From the NCBI RefSeq assembly GCF_040807025.1, contig NC_090981.1, positions 40,155,817-40,219,816 of the forward strand: 64,000 nt of DNA. Reading direction: 5' to 3'. This DNA is from Struthio camelus (lineage: Eukaryota > Chordata > Aves > Struthioniformes > Struthionidae). Under the pieces are notes generated by a model. That model searched no databases. It was not told where the DNA came from and saw only the letters and a program-made list of their open reading frames with translations. The translations under genes were made by a program, and so were the position numbers. Positions 52,501 to 64,000 of the stretch are shown here, in pieces (the first letter of the stretch is position 1; each line of letters starts with the position of its first letter).

Positions 52501-55500
52501 AAGCTCAAGGTATTATCAGAATGAGGACTGAAGATTTTGGCCCCTATTTAATAACAATTTTGACTAGGTTAAGATGTCTCTATCAACACGAATTTTAAAT
52601 CACGTATCTGAGTTTAATGTGGTTAATAACAGTGATAGAAGGAGAGACTGAATACCCATACAAATAAAACAATGCTTTAAAAAACCCTTAAAATAAATAA
52701 CAATCATTAAGGAAAACTTCAGATAATGAACATGTCCTGAAATCAAAACCAATGTGATTAAAGTTAATAAATACTTTAAATAAAGGGTTAAATTCCTTTT
52801 TATCCTAAAAAACAACAATCAGTATTAAGAACTAGGAAAACAGAAAGAGGACAGAGGTGTTTTTCTTACTTTTCAGTAATGGTGATCAGTCGCAGCAGAA
52901 CCTCTCACTGTTAACCTACACATGTGTATGTTACAGGACTGGCTGAAAGAAAGGGACAGAGTACACGCTTACTGCAACTGTACATTCAGAAGATCTATTT
53001 TCCTTTCCCTTTACGACTAATCATGGGCTCAGCCCACTAACTCATGTGAAGTGCCACGTACAACACAGGTGAATTTAATCAGGGGTGAGGGGCAGAGCAT
53101 GAGACCTGCCCCTTCACACCTACGGGGTGAAGGCAACTCTAACCCCGTATTAGCGTGTCCAGTGGCACAGGCTCTGTGTCACATGAAAGGGCAGCGTCGG
53201 TGCTGCTGCCCAGGCTCCCCATTAACTACAGATGAATCCAGTCTGCTGCCTCAGCTTTTTTACTGCTAAACTCTCCTCTGACTTCACTGGCAATGTGCCC
53301 ACTGCTGAACAGAGGCAGTGGGTGAACTATGCCATCCCTTTTGTAGCTAGCCAGCCCACGCTCCCTGAGGCATTTTTGCCCAGAGAGCGCTGACAGGGAG
53401 CAGCCCCTCGAACAGAAGAACTGCTGTTGCATCTGACCAGTGCATGGGGACTGTGGAGCTACGAAAGGCAGGTAGAGCGGCTCTTCAGCCCTTCTCTTTC
53501 TTATGACCACAGTCCTCACTAGAAAACATCTCGCCTGTGGCAAACAGTGGGTGTTCTACAATTAGGACTTGTTTCTCTATATATGATTAGCATGTGGCTG
53601 TGGTGGAGGGGTGAAGAGAAGCGGGAGGCAAGGAGCTCCACAACCCCTGTGCACTGTGCAGAGAGGCCACTGCACCTGCTGGTTATGCTGACGTACCAGG
53701 CAAAGTCTCAGACAAAGCAGGCTGGTGCTGCCTCCCAGCTGGTGCCACCGCTCAAAGATTGCAGCAGCACTGTAGCACAGGCGCACAGGCCACATGTACT
53801 TGAATTACGTAACCTGATTGCTGGGGGAGACACACCATCCCACACTTCCTCTGTAGGATTTCTGCAGAAAGAAAAAGCTTTTCCAGCTCCAATTAGGGTT
53901 GGGAACGGTGACTAGGATTACAGATAACAAGAGGTATGCTCATATTTTTGAGCAGTCATCTCCTGTATTTTAAGGAACACATTGCATCCACAAGCCAAAC
54001 AGATTAACATGTTAGTCATCAGCAAAACAAATAGATTAGTGTCACCATAGCCATTTTTTTTGTTCTAAACACAGACCAAGTATCTAGTTACTCTGGCAAC
54101 TCTAACATAAATTCTGCCATTGACCCAATATGTAACTTTTGGCATATAAATAGGACATGTTTTTCCAGAAGGGCTGAACCAAGATATTGTCTACTGATTT
54201 TAAGATATGAATACACAGCACATTTGAAAAAAAATCATCCCTAACCCTTTGTCTTCCCATCTCTTCATTTGTAATACTGTAGCACTAGTCCTGCACCACC
54301 CCTTTGTATTGCAAGGGTTAACTAATGCACTGAAGGTTTTGAAACTCCAAAGAACCAATATGTGTACATAAAGTATAAAACAACAAACTGACTATGAAAT
54401 AAGTAAGATGAGGAATTGCATCCTGTAACCCTAAGAACAGCAAGGAAGTTTGGTAAAATGGGATACAGGAAGATAAAGCAGCAGTTAATAGCATACAACA
54501 GAGATGCCAGTTAAGACATTGACAGTTCTTATACTTTTTTTTTTTTACGAACAGAGAAACAATACAACCAAGTTAAGAACTCACTTTTTGGACCACTTTT
54601 TTGCCATTTCTTCATAACCTTAATGTATTTTATGCAATTGACATCTGGTAACTGTTTTTGTACAGAAAATACACAGTAAGTTGGTTTTGTGGTCCATATA
54701 AACCATGCTTTTCTTTTAATCATGCACTGGGATGCAATCCGCTTCCTGCCAGTCATTAATGAAAAGAATAAGTAAGTTTCTGATGACAAAAAGCTTCCAC
54801 AAATAATATTTTCCATGTTCACTTCTACAGCATTAATTAGTGAGAACTATTCAAAATGTTTCTGGAATTTCCTTTCTTGTTGCTGTCTGCTTTTCTAATT
54901 GAGGAATTTTCCAGTATTTCTGAAGTTTACTCATGCACTTATTTACAAAGAGACGGTCCTTGTGATGAGGAACCTTAATAAAATTTACAGTTGCTAAGGA
55001 CATTTATAAATGCTAGCACTTGCACTCAGACAGAACAAATGGAATTTATTGTGCAGCTCTTGGCTGGGCTAACAACGTAATTAAAGTGCAAATAAAGACA
55101 AAAACCACAAGCCAGGCCGATTCATTTTTCATTGTTAGCATTAAGAAGCATCATGACTGTGGTAAGAAATGTCAGATCAAACAGACCCAGGTCACAATCT
55201 ATTTTAAACAGCTATCTCCCTGAGAGGATTTAAGGGAGGTAAACAGTGATATAGCCCTATGTCTTCAACTGGCTGATTATCATTGGAAAAGTAAGGACAC
55301 TTTTCCAGCCAAGTTATTCAACAGTGCTAATACCTGCATTTTATATTATGATGTACTTTAGAGCATGCATTTGAGCTCATTTTCCATGCAGCTACAACAG
55401 GCCACACTTGATTAGGAAATTCTAGGAAGTATCAACTAGTTGTAGAAATGAAATCTATCTACCTGGTTTCTCACAAAAGCATAGGCTTTATAACAGTTAC

Positions 55501-56701
55501 AAAGAGCACATTTTCTTAAACGTATGTTCATATGCAAATGCTAGTTACCAGTTCAAATAAAAATGTAAAGTTTGTGTCTGCACGCATTCAAAGTTTGCCA
55601 CTGATGTAAAAGAATTTTGAGCTGAGTCAGTGCTGAATACCTGAGCGAAAAATAGACATTTTTTAAACCACTACTTTCATGTAAAATGAAACAGTCATTC
55701 CGACTCCTAGTGTTCATTGCTGATCACTACCCATTGCCAGTCCAGACATTCATTTCTCTCAACAGTGTGTCCAGAAAGTGCTTTGTAACCTGACTTTTCA
55801 GGGAAGCTGCAGGTGCAGAAAATTAAAGTGCCTTTTTCAGGGCTGTGTGCAACATGACTAACCATCCCATGCACTGTGTGTCCAGATTTCTTGAGTCTCA
55901 GGTACAGCTCCTAACCTCGTATTTCCCAGCTGAAGCTTGCAAGGCTGGCAACTATTTACAGCTATTCAACTACAGTTCATTTACTTTCCATGCTGTAAAT
56001 ATTCTCATTGCGTATTAACGAAAAATTATTTACAAAGATTAGTTCATTTATTTGTGAAATCCATCATCTTAGATAAGGCTAATAAGACATTTAAAGAAGG
56101 TTACGTTTTATAAAGGGAAGCATTAAATGTATAACAAATGTTTTGAACAACTATAGAACTGAAGTTACTAGATATTACCCTGATGCCTCTCCAGGCTAGC
56201 AGATGACTCTCAAGATCCTAGTTTTTCAGTGAATATAATATAGGAGCACACCGCTACCACTACTGCCTCAGTGAATGCATAGTTAGCAATCAACCCAGGC
56301 CGCTTCAGTGCCATCTCATTTTTTCCATTCTTCTTAATATAACTGAATATGATACTACCATTTACACTTGTCCCCTTAATTTGTCACATTAAGATGGCTA
56401 CAATGAGTACCTGTTCCCAGGAAAGCCTCCTGTTTTCCATTAGATGCATAATCCCTATTGCAAAACATTATCATTGCAAAGTAGCAATCACTTAACCCAG
56501 ACATGAAGCATCTTTATCTTCCACCTCCAACAGCTGATTTTCCTTGCCTGAGAGGGAAATGCTGTGAGGCTCTGTGTTTCTCATTGGAAAAGAGAGCTTG
56601 CACTCTTCTCAATATTTCCCTTGCTGTCTTTAGGACTTGGCATGCATAACTTTGTTTGTTATTCCAAAGCTTTCTGCAGACTCTGAGGCAAAGCTGGCTC
56701 T
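52501..56701 (-). other. RASGRF2: Downstream of RASGRF2 stop: probable 3' UTR and flank, end not determined
   Basis: Minus-strand AATAAA words occur at 56052-56047 and 55050-55045. Either could end the transcript, but the human 3' UTR is several kilobases, so the true end may be further left. No coding exon is seen. The GC-richer part at 53,040-53,920 has open frames on both strands without family resemblance. Confidence 0.4.
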
Positions 56702-56794
56702 TCAGGCAGGGAGTCTGGGTTCAATCTTTAGGGAAAGTTCATACAAAGTATCTTCATCTATGATGAGTGTCTTGTCAAGTAAATAGTGAGTGAC
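56702..56794 (-). CDS. RASGRF2: RASGRF2 last coding exon
   Basis: Acceptor CATTGCAG, then [30 protein letters not shown] and TGA at 56704-56702. Confidence 0.97.
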   Translation of the reverse strand, partial: VTHYLLDKTLIIDEDTLYELSLKIEPRLPA

Positions 56795-59700
56795 CTGCAA
56801 TGCAGAAAACATAGCTGAACGCACTGTATGCTACTTTCAAGTAAATTGCTTTGCTTTCCTGTTCCCCCCTCAGCCTATTTCACAGGCTGTTTTGAGATCC
56901 TCTCAAGTTGTGTTTTCTCAGAGAAACATGAAAAAATGGTGTAAAGCTATCCCAGTAGTGTCCTAGGAATCAAGTAAACCCTCTTAGGAAAGGGTAAAAC
57001 CTTAGCCAGGTTACCTAAGCCCATGTTGCTTTTCTGGGCTCTGGGATGAAAAGAATTTTTTCTTTCAAGGCACAGACTGACTTCCACCGCTCCCATAAAG
57101 CAAAAGGGGAAAAGAATTGCAGTACGCACACAGCATCAGCAGACGTTTGGGCCATGTCCTCTCCCCTAACGCCAGTATTCTGGCATACGCTGTGGAACTA
57201 TGCTCTAAACTGGGCAGGCAGTGTACACTTCCCTTGGAACCCTTTCCCTTATATACCACAGCCGCACTGGTTCAAATCCCAGGAGAGTTTCCAAAGAAGG
57301 GGAAAAAACTTGTTTGTATATATAGTGTTGAGAAGACAGTTTCTACCATCAGGTTACTACAACACGAAAGTACTTGCCCACATTTCTGTCTGCCCTCTCC
57401 TCCGTGTGTGCGGGAGCAGAATACATTAATTTTCACTTTCAACAATGGCTCTACCTTACAACTAATTCCTACAGCAGCTTTCATTTCATTAATACTTAAC
57501 AGTATCTAAGAAAAGCCTTACCTTCTGCTGATGTTCTATGCGGTAGGAGGTCTGCTGGAACTGGCGTATTTCTCTGATAATATGCGAGATCTATCAAAAG
57601 AATGCAGGTATATAAGTAAGTACAACTGCATTTTGACTTCAGTTAGGCTACATAAGGCAAGAATTTTGCACCAAATTATGCAGCTTTTCCTGGGAGGAGG
57701 GAAGGGACAGGCACAGATTATCTCCTAATGTCTTCAGAGGGTTTCACTTTTCTCAATTAGCCATCTATTGCTAAGGCAATCTCAAGCAGGCCACTGTCTC
57801 TCTCCCGATAATTATTTTTCTTTTTTCCTTGAGTGACTGCTGCAATGTGTAGTTTTAAGAAGGGCATTAACCTGAGATCAGATGAGCAGCTTCCATGCTT
57901 CTCTCTGAGGAGCTCTACAACATTACATTTGGAGAAAATAATCTTTAAAATGCTTTTTTTATACAGACCCTAGCACACCTGAAAAAGACTGTGAATACTG
58001 CTTTCTGGTGAATCATTCTTCAAATTTTGATTAGTCTCAATAAAACTCTTGTTGCTCCTTCACAAGCCTAAGGCAGCTGCTTTTTGTCTCTGTGACTTCT
58101 CAAATACCAAACTGGATGCAGAATTCCCACTGCAAAATTCCTCAGGTTACCAGAAGGTGGTGATAGAAGACCGGGTTCAAGTAATTGCTTTCAAATAGCT
58201 GTGTATCTTGCACGATGCAAATGTATTTGAAGTCTTAGAAGATAAATTCATAGCAGTTGTAATTAAATCAATTATTAACTCATGTAATTAAACACCTGTG
58301 GGGAAAGCATGTAAGAAAATGAAAATTACCATTCTCATTTTGGAAAAATTGACAAGGCCTTCTTCAGTGAAGTTTGGTGTTCCTTCTTCAATAAATGCTA
58401 GATCTGTTAGGTACATTCCAAGGTAGGGAACCGCAGGCGGGTTACAACTGCAGGATAAGAAATTAGCATATTTGACTATGACTAAATTTACAAACTAATA
58501 TTTCTGTAACTCACACATACTCTTTATTACACATATTCCATTCAGTCAAAGTCTATTCAGACCTTCTTGACAGTGCATACAAAGAGGAAAGAGGAGGATG
58601 GAGAAGTAGCAAAGCTGATCTGAAAAACCAGGATTATAGACCCTAGAGAACTGGGGTTTGTTTTTCTTGTGGGAGAGGAGGAGTGGGGTGATGATTATTG
58701 CTTCTGTAAAGGAGCCACTCTTTCTTCCCAAGCAGTATTTGCCACTCCACACTTGCTGATTCTTGCCTCAGCAGCAACAGCAGCAAACCTAGTTTTCTGA
58801 AGCTCTGGTGTAAGAAAAGTAAAGAGCAGGGCCATGGCTGTACTGTTAACTTAGGCACTCTGCTGACTACACTTAGCAGTGCACATCATTCTAGGCATTC
58901 TTCATATTATGAGGGTACTTGTTGTACAGAGGCAGGCAATATATTAACTGAAAGTTGTATGAAAGTACTTGCCCATACATCATGAGTAAAATAATTTTTT
59001 AAAAAGTGATTCGTTCCCCAACAGTAATTTTTTGACTAAAAATTGACTAACTTGAACCATATCTATTTTTAAACATTCAGTACTATTTTAAATAGTTCAA
59101 TTCTTTGCTTCTCTCAAGATGATTTAAAATAATTCTATCACTCAGCTCTGGAAAGCCTACTTCTAAATTCAGACTTGCAAACAGCAAAAATACCGATTTT
59201 GCATGCAAGCAGTTGGAGACAGTACATGCATACACTGTAGAACCCTTACCACAGGACATTTTGGATACCAAAATTACTTAAGGTCAAACACCATTTGGCA
59301 AATCAATGAAAGAAAAATATTTCCAGGACTATTACAAAAAGATACAAACTCTTTTCATGAATTCCAAAATGGCAGACTAGAAGGGCCTGGGAGGGTATAG
59401 GAGAGGAAATACCATTGTACGTTTGTCCTGTTTTTATGTTCCATTTTTTTATGTTCCTGTTTTTATGTATCATTTACCAGCTGCTGCTGTCTGAGACAAG
59501 AATGGATCTTTGATCTGACTCACGAATATTCTTAAGTTCTAAATCTCTTATCTGGAACAAGAACTCTACAGAATCATTAGAATGAACTCTCTAAGATGTT
59601 CTTGAATATGAACCTTTAGTTATAAACCTGGTCTTGCACTTATTGAGAAAGTTTGTTGGAACTGGGAATACTTCATACCGAATAATACTTTAATCTGTTT

Positions 59701-62700
59701 TAGCAATGCTCCAGAGATATTATATTTATCTGTCAGAGGTACTAAATCACAGGATATTCAGCAAAATGATAATCCCAAATAGAATAAAATTAGATTTTAA
59801 AAGGTTATTAGGTAAAATATTATATTAATTATTAAATCTTACTCAATGCCAACTCATCTTTAACATGTAGTAACCACCGTTCATAGCAATACAATTGTAT
59901 TATGTAGGGAAGCATACTTTTTTAGTGTTTCTCTAAGATTTTTAAATCTTCCTTCAGATGATACAGTCTTCTGAAGCTTGTCCATGAGAGCTTTTGTCTA
60001 GAAAGAGAGCACATCACAAATGTCATTGCTGTGGCACATGAATGATGGGGATTAGATTTTTAAAAAGACATAATTCACTTAGCATCTTCATTCCATTTTC
60101 AAAAATAATAATGTAGGCATTAGGAACTTAGCTTCACTGTAGTTTCTAATGTATTTCTGAAAATGGAGATTAGGCAGTGTTGAAGATCTTCCTTTGAGTG
60201 ATATAAAGAAACTATCTACACTAATATTATTAGCTAGCAAATTCAGGAAAAAAGTTCATTAAACTAATGGTCAGAAATTCATTTTACTGTGTTTAGAAGG
60301 ATATTTGAGACCTTATCTTACATGTTGCTAAGGATCCTCAACTGAATTTACTGCAATTATTGAGAGTAAAGGATGTCCACTGTCTCACAGCTTGCACCAA
60401 GCTGGTTGAAGTTCTTAAAACCGAATTTGCCTCCAAGTTTCCGACAAAAACTGAATACATATTGGCAAAGATATTACTATCTTATAAGAATTATTTTCAG
60501 TGGGTATCATAATGACTTAGCTGCTTAGTAAGTGAAAAAAATAGCTTTTCATTATTTTTTATGCTATAGACTTGAGACAGCATGAAGAATCATGAGAAAT
60601 TTGTCACATTTGAAACCGGATTTCCATTCAAGAGAAAGCTGTAGGCAGAAAAAGACACTTTGCTATTCTTCTATGATAACAGGCTGATAAAATAGTCAGA
60701 TAATGTTTCCACTAGGCACTGGAGAGGTGTGCAACAAGATTAATCTGTTTTTTTAAATGTTTAATGCTAGAGTTTAAAAAAATCAAACAAACCCTAAACA
60801 TAAAGCACTTTTGTGGTAAACTCTTTTAAGAGTTTATATTGACTGGATTTAAATATTTTTTTTTAATAAAAGAAAGTATCACTGGCTATAAAGCACCTGA
60901 GATCAAGCAGACTAGAGGATGCAGTAACTGAGAACGTATTCTGAGTAGATTTCATTTCTGGAGCTGCTTGGGTGCTCTGCAAACACTGAAGCTGCAGAAA
61001 TGTCTCGAGGAGGAAATGAAATGATAAAAGCTCACCTTCTTGCAGGTCAATTAGCCTGATCTAAAAGGGGTAACCTGAAATCTTCCAATTGGCTGGAGTA
61101 AACTCTGTATCCAAATACTGCCTACATTACAAGTGATTGGTTCTGTTCCATGGACTGCATTGCTCTGTTATTCCATCATACTAAAATATTCATTTATGTT
61201 TAAATGACAGAAAGCTGAGATTTAAATCTTCTAAACAATTTCTTCCAAACTGTTTAAAACACGGAACATAAAAGACTGGATAGCCTTCAACCTAGCTAGG
61301 TTTTTTTGTCTCTATTTTTCTTTGTTACTGGCAATCCTCCTGGCAGTCTCAGCCATGCTGCTCACAGCCTCAGCTGCAAGGCAAGGATTAAGAGCAGATA
61401 TGCACTGCATCTGAACTCAGGACCTAAATGAGAAAGAGGTCTGGTTATCTAAGAGTTCGTACTGGTCAGCAAAGAACTCAGCATCTTGAGAGGAAGTGCT
61501 GACCTCTTCTATATGGACTTACCGCACAGGCAGGGAAAAAAGGCTCCTACTTTAAGCGCCTGAGGTGACTACAGTTACACGGAGCCACTCACCACTTAGA
61601 TGTGTATATCTAAATGTATCTAATTACAGAATAACAAAATTTAGTTCACTCAGACATTTCAATACTTCAAGCTCAAGTCTTAGACTTAGGCTCCTCCTCC
61701 TTCTATTGAATTCAGTTTGTTCTTACCAATATTTAATTGATGATACAAAAAATAAGATAAGTACAAAATACCTTGAAGTGAAATGCCAGCACCAGTTGAT
61801 GCTTTCAACAAATAGAGTATTTTCAAAGCAGAACTATGTATGGGAAGAATATATATCTCAACACCTTTTTCCCTGGACAGCATACTGAGCAATGAAATCT
61901 ACACACCATATTTGCAATCACATTTTCTTACCTGCTTGGATACTTTAGCCCAAGTTTTCTTCAGTCTGTAGATTGCACTTCTGTTCAAGGCTGATGTGAT
62001 TTCTAACACACCATTATAATTGTGCATACATCGACAAATATCTGCTACCGCTACCCACTTCTCAATTGAGTTAGCCCGGGAGCTGACATCGGCATAATTC
62101 ATGATTTGGGAGGCAACAAGGTTACTCATCTGACCAAATAAAGAAGTTGTTTATGACATTTAAATATCATCACTTTCAAAACACCATTGTTTAATGAACA
62201 AAGCAGAAAATAAAACTAATGAGCAGCAAAATTTATGGCTTTTAATAAAATCAGAAAAAGTATGTTGAGAACAGTGTTGCAGGACAGTGTGGGTGAATTA
62301 CAATATAAAAGAAGGGTATCAGATGCAATGGGGAATGTCTCCAAGCCAATAGTACTAACACTGATTGGAAAGTCTCTTAGCAAAATGTAAGGAAAATGGG
62401 TAAAGAGCAAACACGGGGATGGAGACTCAAAGGGCATTCATTAAACAGAACTGGCTTTATATATTTAGTCTCTGAAGAGCAAAATTTCTTCTATAAGCAG
62501 TAAGTCATTTTAGAATAGTTCAAAAGGTTCTAACCTATTAAATAGCCATTGAACTTCTGAGCAGCAATTCATAAAAATGAGAATCTTTCTATACTTTGAT
62601 TTAAAAGGTTAATCACAGAAAGGTTGTAACATTCAGTTACTACTACATAAGAAATTATATTACATTGTAGAAAAAGATATTTAAATTCCAGAGGTCATAT

Positions 62701-63562
62701 AAAGTGTCAAGAGAGTTCCTAAAAGGCAATCTATATTTCTATGAGTACTTACATCATTAAAGTGTTGACTAGTTTTCATAATATAGGGTGTTCTCTCATT
62801 TTTATCCAGTTTCATCCAGCCCTGCCCAAGAAACTCTCTAGAAATTGAGGGTTGAGAAAAAAAACAAACAAACAAAAACGTCACTAATAAACACACTACG
62901 ACTCTGTCTGTAACTGTAGCCTAAGTGGATTTCAAGTATACTTTATTCTCTTAGAAGCTAATAACAGAGCTTACACTAATTCCAACGTTTCACTGTACCA
63001 TTACTAATGCTGTCCAAAGTAGTAAATGTTGTAAAGAATTTCTTTGAATCCCTTCTCCTATTTCCTGTCTTAATTTTCAGCATTGTGACCTTATTTGAAA
63101 TTGTGCTTGTCAGCTTACATGGTTATATTAGTGGCAAACTGCTGTATGAATGAAGCTGATTTGACACTCCCTCTCCAGAGACTCAGCACTTCCCTACTGT
63201 ATTCACCCATCACCAGCCCAGAGCCTTACACCATGGATTTTTTCTTAGCAACAAACTGAATGAACTCAATCTTTCAAAACATGACCAGATTATGAAGAAT
63301 CATAAGCAATGACAAAAATAGCCGAAGGACATTATTCTGTTATGTATGCAAATCATTTTGCCTGAATGTCAGTAACATGAATTAGTGCAGCGGCTAAAAC
63401 TTCCAGTCAGTAACTCATCCAAAGTACTCACTTCAATCAAGCGTAGGAGAACACTTACTCATAGGGTATGCTTCTGAAAACTATGTGATCTAAAAGAGTT
63501 ATTTGCTCTGCAAGCTCCATAGCTGACAAAGTCTCAAAGTACTCTGGTTTTGGACATTCTGA
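56702..63562 (-). CDS. RASGRF2: RASGRF2, Ras-specific guanine nucleotide-releasing factor 2 (C-terminal seven exons)
   Basis: Seven exons on the minus strand, 63562-63459, 62837-62753, 62129-61932, 59997-59918, 58447-58330, 57590-57522 and 56794-56702, join in frame (747 nt) to the last 248 residues and a TGA stop. They form the catalytic Ras-GEF (CDC25-homology) domain. Markers are [70 protein letters not shown] and the end [10 protein letters not shown]. The full human protein is about 1237 residues with PH, IQ, DH and PH modules before this region, all outside the window to the right. The GEF domain loads GTP on H-Ras-type GTPases; the DH module acts on Rac, and the IQ motif links both to calcium/calmodulin. 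RASGRF2 rather than RASGRF1 is chosen from residues such as [16 protein letters not shown] and from the neighbours. No break is seen. Confidence 0.97.
56795..57521. other. RASGRF2 last intron, nothing recognised
   Basis: 0.73 kb. The 127-130 codon plus-strand openings here are shadows in intron sequence with no domain. Confidence 0.7.
57522..57590 (-). CDS. RASGRF2: RASGRF2 exon (second from end)
   Basis: Acceptor TTTTGATAG, donor GTAAGG, 69 nt. It encodes [20 protein letters not shown] and then QQK. Phase 0 at both ends. Confidence 0.96.
57591..58329. other. RASGRF2 intron, nothing recognised
   Basis: 0.74 kb of AT-rich intron; no exon or repeat identified. Confidence 0.7.
58330..58447 (-). 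CDS. RASGRF2: RASGRF2 exon (third from end)
   Basis: Acceptor ATCCTGCAG, donor GTAATT, 118 nt. It encodes [20 protein letters not shown] and then [19 protein letters not shown], a highly conserved part of the Ras-GEF domain. Confidence 0.97.
58448..59917. other. RASGRF2 intron, nothing recognised
   Basis: 1.5 kb. It contains a small tandem CCTGTTTTTATGT-type repetition at 59,428-59,470; no gene. Confidence 0.65.
59918..59997 (-). CDS. RASGRF2: RASGRF2 exon (fourth from end)
   Basis: Acceptor CTTTCTAG, donor GTATGC, 80 nt. It encodes [20 protein letters not shown] and then LRETLK, with a split Asn. The donor follows a run of six A. Confidence 0.96.
59998..61931. other. RASGRF2 intron, nothing recognised
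   Basis: 1.9 kb, AT-rich, with a GC-richer patch at 61,330-61,420 that I cannot assign. Confidence 0.65.
61932..62129 (-). CDS. RASGRF2: RASGRF2 exon (fifth from end)
   Basis: Acceptor TTTGGTCAG, donor GTAAGA, 198 nt, phase 0 at both ends. It encodes [20 protein letters not shown] through [19 protein letters not shown]. The segment carries core helices of the Ras-GEF fold. Confidence 0.97.
62130..62752. other. RASGRF2 intron, nothing recognised
   Basis: 0.62 kb between the fifth- and sixth-from-last exons; AT-rich. Confidence 0.7.
62753..62837 (-). CDS. RASGRF2: RASGRF2 exon (sixth from end)
   Basis: Acceptor CAATTTCTAG, donor GTAAGT, 85 nt. It encodes [20 protein letters not shown] and then KTSQHFND. 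Confidence 0.97.
62838..63458. other. RASGRF2 intron, nothing recognised
   Basis: 0.62 kb; no exon or repeat identified. Confidence 0.7.
63459..63562 (-). CDS. RASGRF2: RASGRF2 exon (seventh from end)
   Basis: Acceptor TTTTTTGCAG, donor GTAAGTG, 104 nt, starting in phase 0. It encodes [20 protein letters not shown] and then [14 protein letters not shown], with two bases of a split Glu. No ATG-initiated ORF marks it. Confidence 0.95.
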
Positions 63563-64000
63563 CTGCAAAAAATAAGAAGACTTAGTGATTCCTCTAATAT
63601 CAAAGAGCGTTTCAAAGTACAGAGTATTAAGAACTTCATATACACTTTCAACACATAACTGTAATTAACTTCTTTGTGACAAAGGAATAAGAATTGAGCA
63701 AAAAATTGTTAACAACATCAGGCTGGAAACTGGCAGGAAAACATGCACATAGCTTATACTAAACTATGAGTATGTATGTAGATAAATTAAAGTTTTTGTA
63801 TTCTACATTACGTTCTATATAACCACTCTTCATCTAGTTCATTGTCCATCTTTCTTTGGATTAATCTAATGCACTTGAGGTGATGGTAACTACACTTTGG
63901 AGGATGGGCCTTGTCAATGAAGGCCAACTATGGTTCTGATGGCTGCTTTACTGTGCAGAGGTGACAGATACTATCATTTCATATATATTCATGTATTACC
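63563..64000. other. RASGRF2 intron running off the right edge
   Basis: No coding exon is seen. The next upstream RASGRF2 exon lies at or beyond 64,000. Confidence 0.65.

Noticed and set aside
57046-57509. 127- and 130-codon plus-strand ORFs
   Set aside because: They lie within the last RASGRF2 intron in overlapping frames, with no domain; chance openings.

Overview
The window is vertebrate nuclear DNA, most likely from a bird. It has long intergenic stretches, small exons with GT-AG introns, one CpG island, a decayed CR1 LINE and other worn interspersed-repeat relics. There are no operons or bacterial signals. The gene order RASGRF2 - CKMT2 - ZCCHC9, all in one orientation, is the order I know from human chromosome 5q14.1. 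All three genes lie on the minus strand here, so transcription runs from right to left. The CKMT2 protein looks sauropsid and close to, but not identical with, the chicken enzyme as I remember it. I therefore infer a bird other than chicken, and I cannot exclude another sauropsid.

Layout, left to right. (1) 1-5,090: ZCCHC9, a four-zinc-knuckle RNA-biogenesis protein. Its first four coding exons and CpG-island promoter are present; its last coding exon lies beyond the left edge. (2) 4,700-5,450: the CpG island. It may fire in both directions, and a short ORF with a mitochondrial-presequence look starts on the plus strand inside it. (3) 5,450-17,530: intergenic. It holds a 33-bp duplication, a CA repeat, a seven-copy 17-bp GC-rich minisatellite, an AT-rich hairpin-prone block and an antisense CR1 fragment. 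(4) 17,540-34,775: CKMT2, sarcomeric mitochondrial creatine kinase. All nine coding exons were read and join in frame to a complete 419-residue protein with a very short 3' UTR. (5) 34,776-56,701: about 22 kb that should contain the 5' non-coding exon(s) and promoter of CKMT2 and the 3' UTR of RASGRF2. I could place neither with certainty. One orphan exon-like ORF at 42,354-42,520 deserves a check. (6) 56,702-64,000: the last seven coding exons of RASGRF2, which encode the C-terminal 248 residues of its Ras-GEF (CDC25-homology) domain.

The genes do not form a pathway. CKMT2 serves muscle energy transfer, RASGRF2 calcium-linked Ras/Rac signalling, and ZCCHC9 is a nuclear/nucleolar RNA-binding protein. 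Their proximity is conserved synteny. I found no clear undescribed system; the strongest leads are the divergent micro-ORF at the CpG island and the orphan exon between RASGRF2 and CKMT2.
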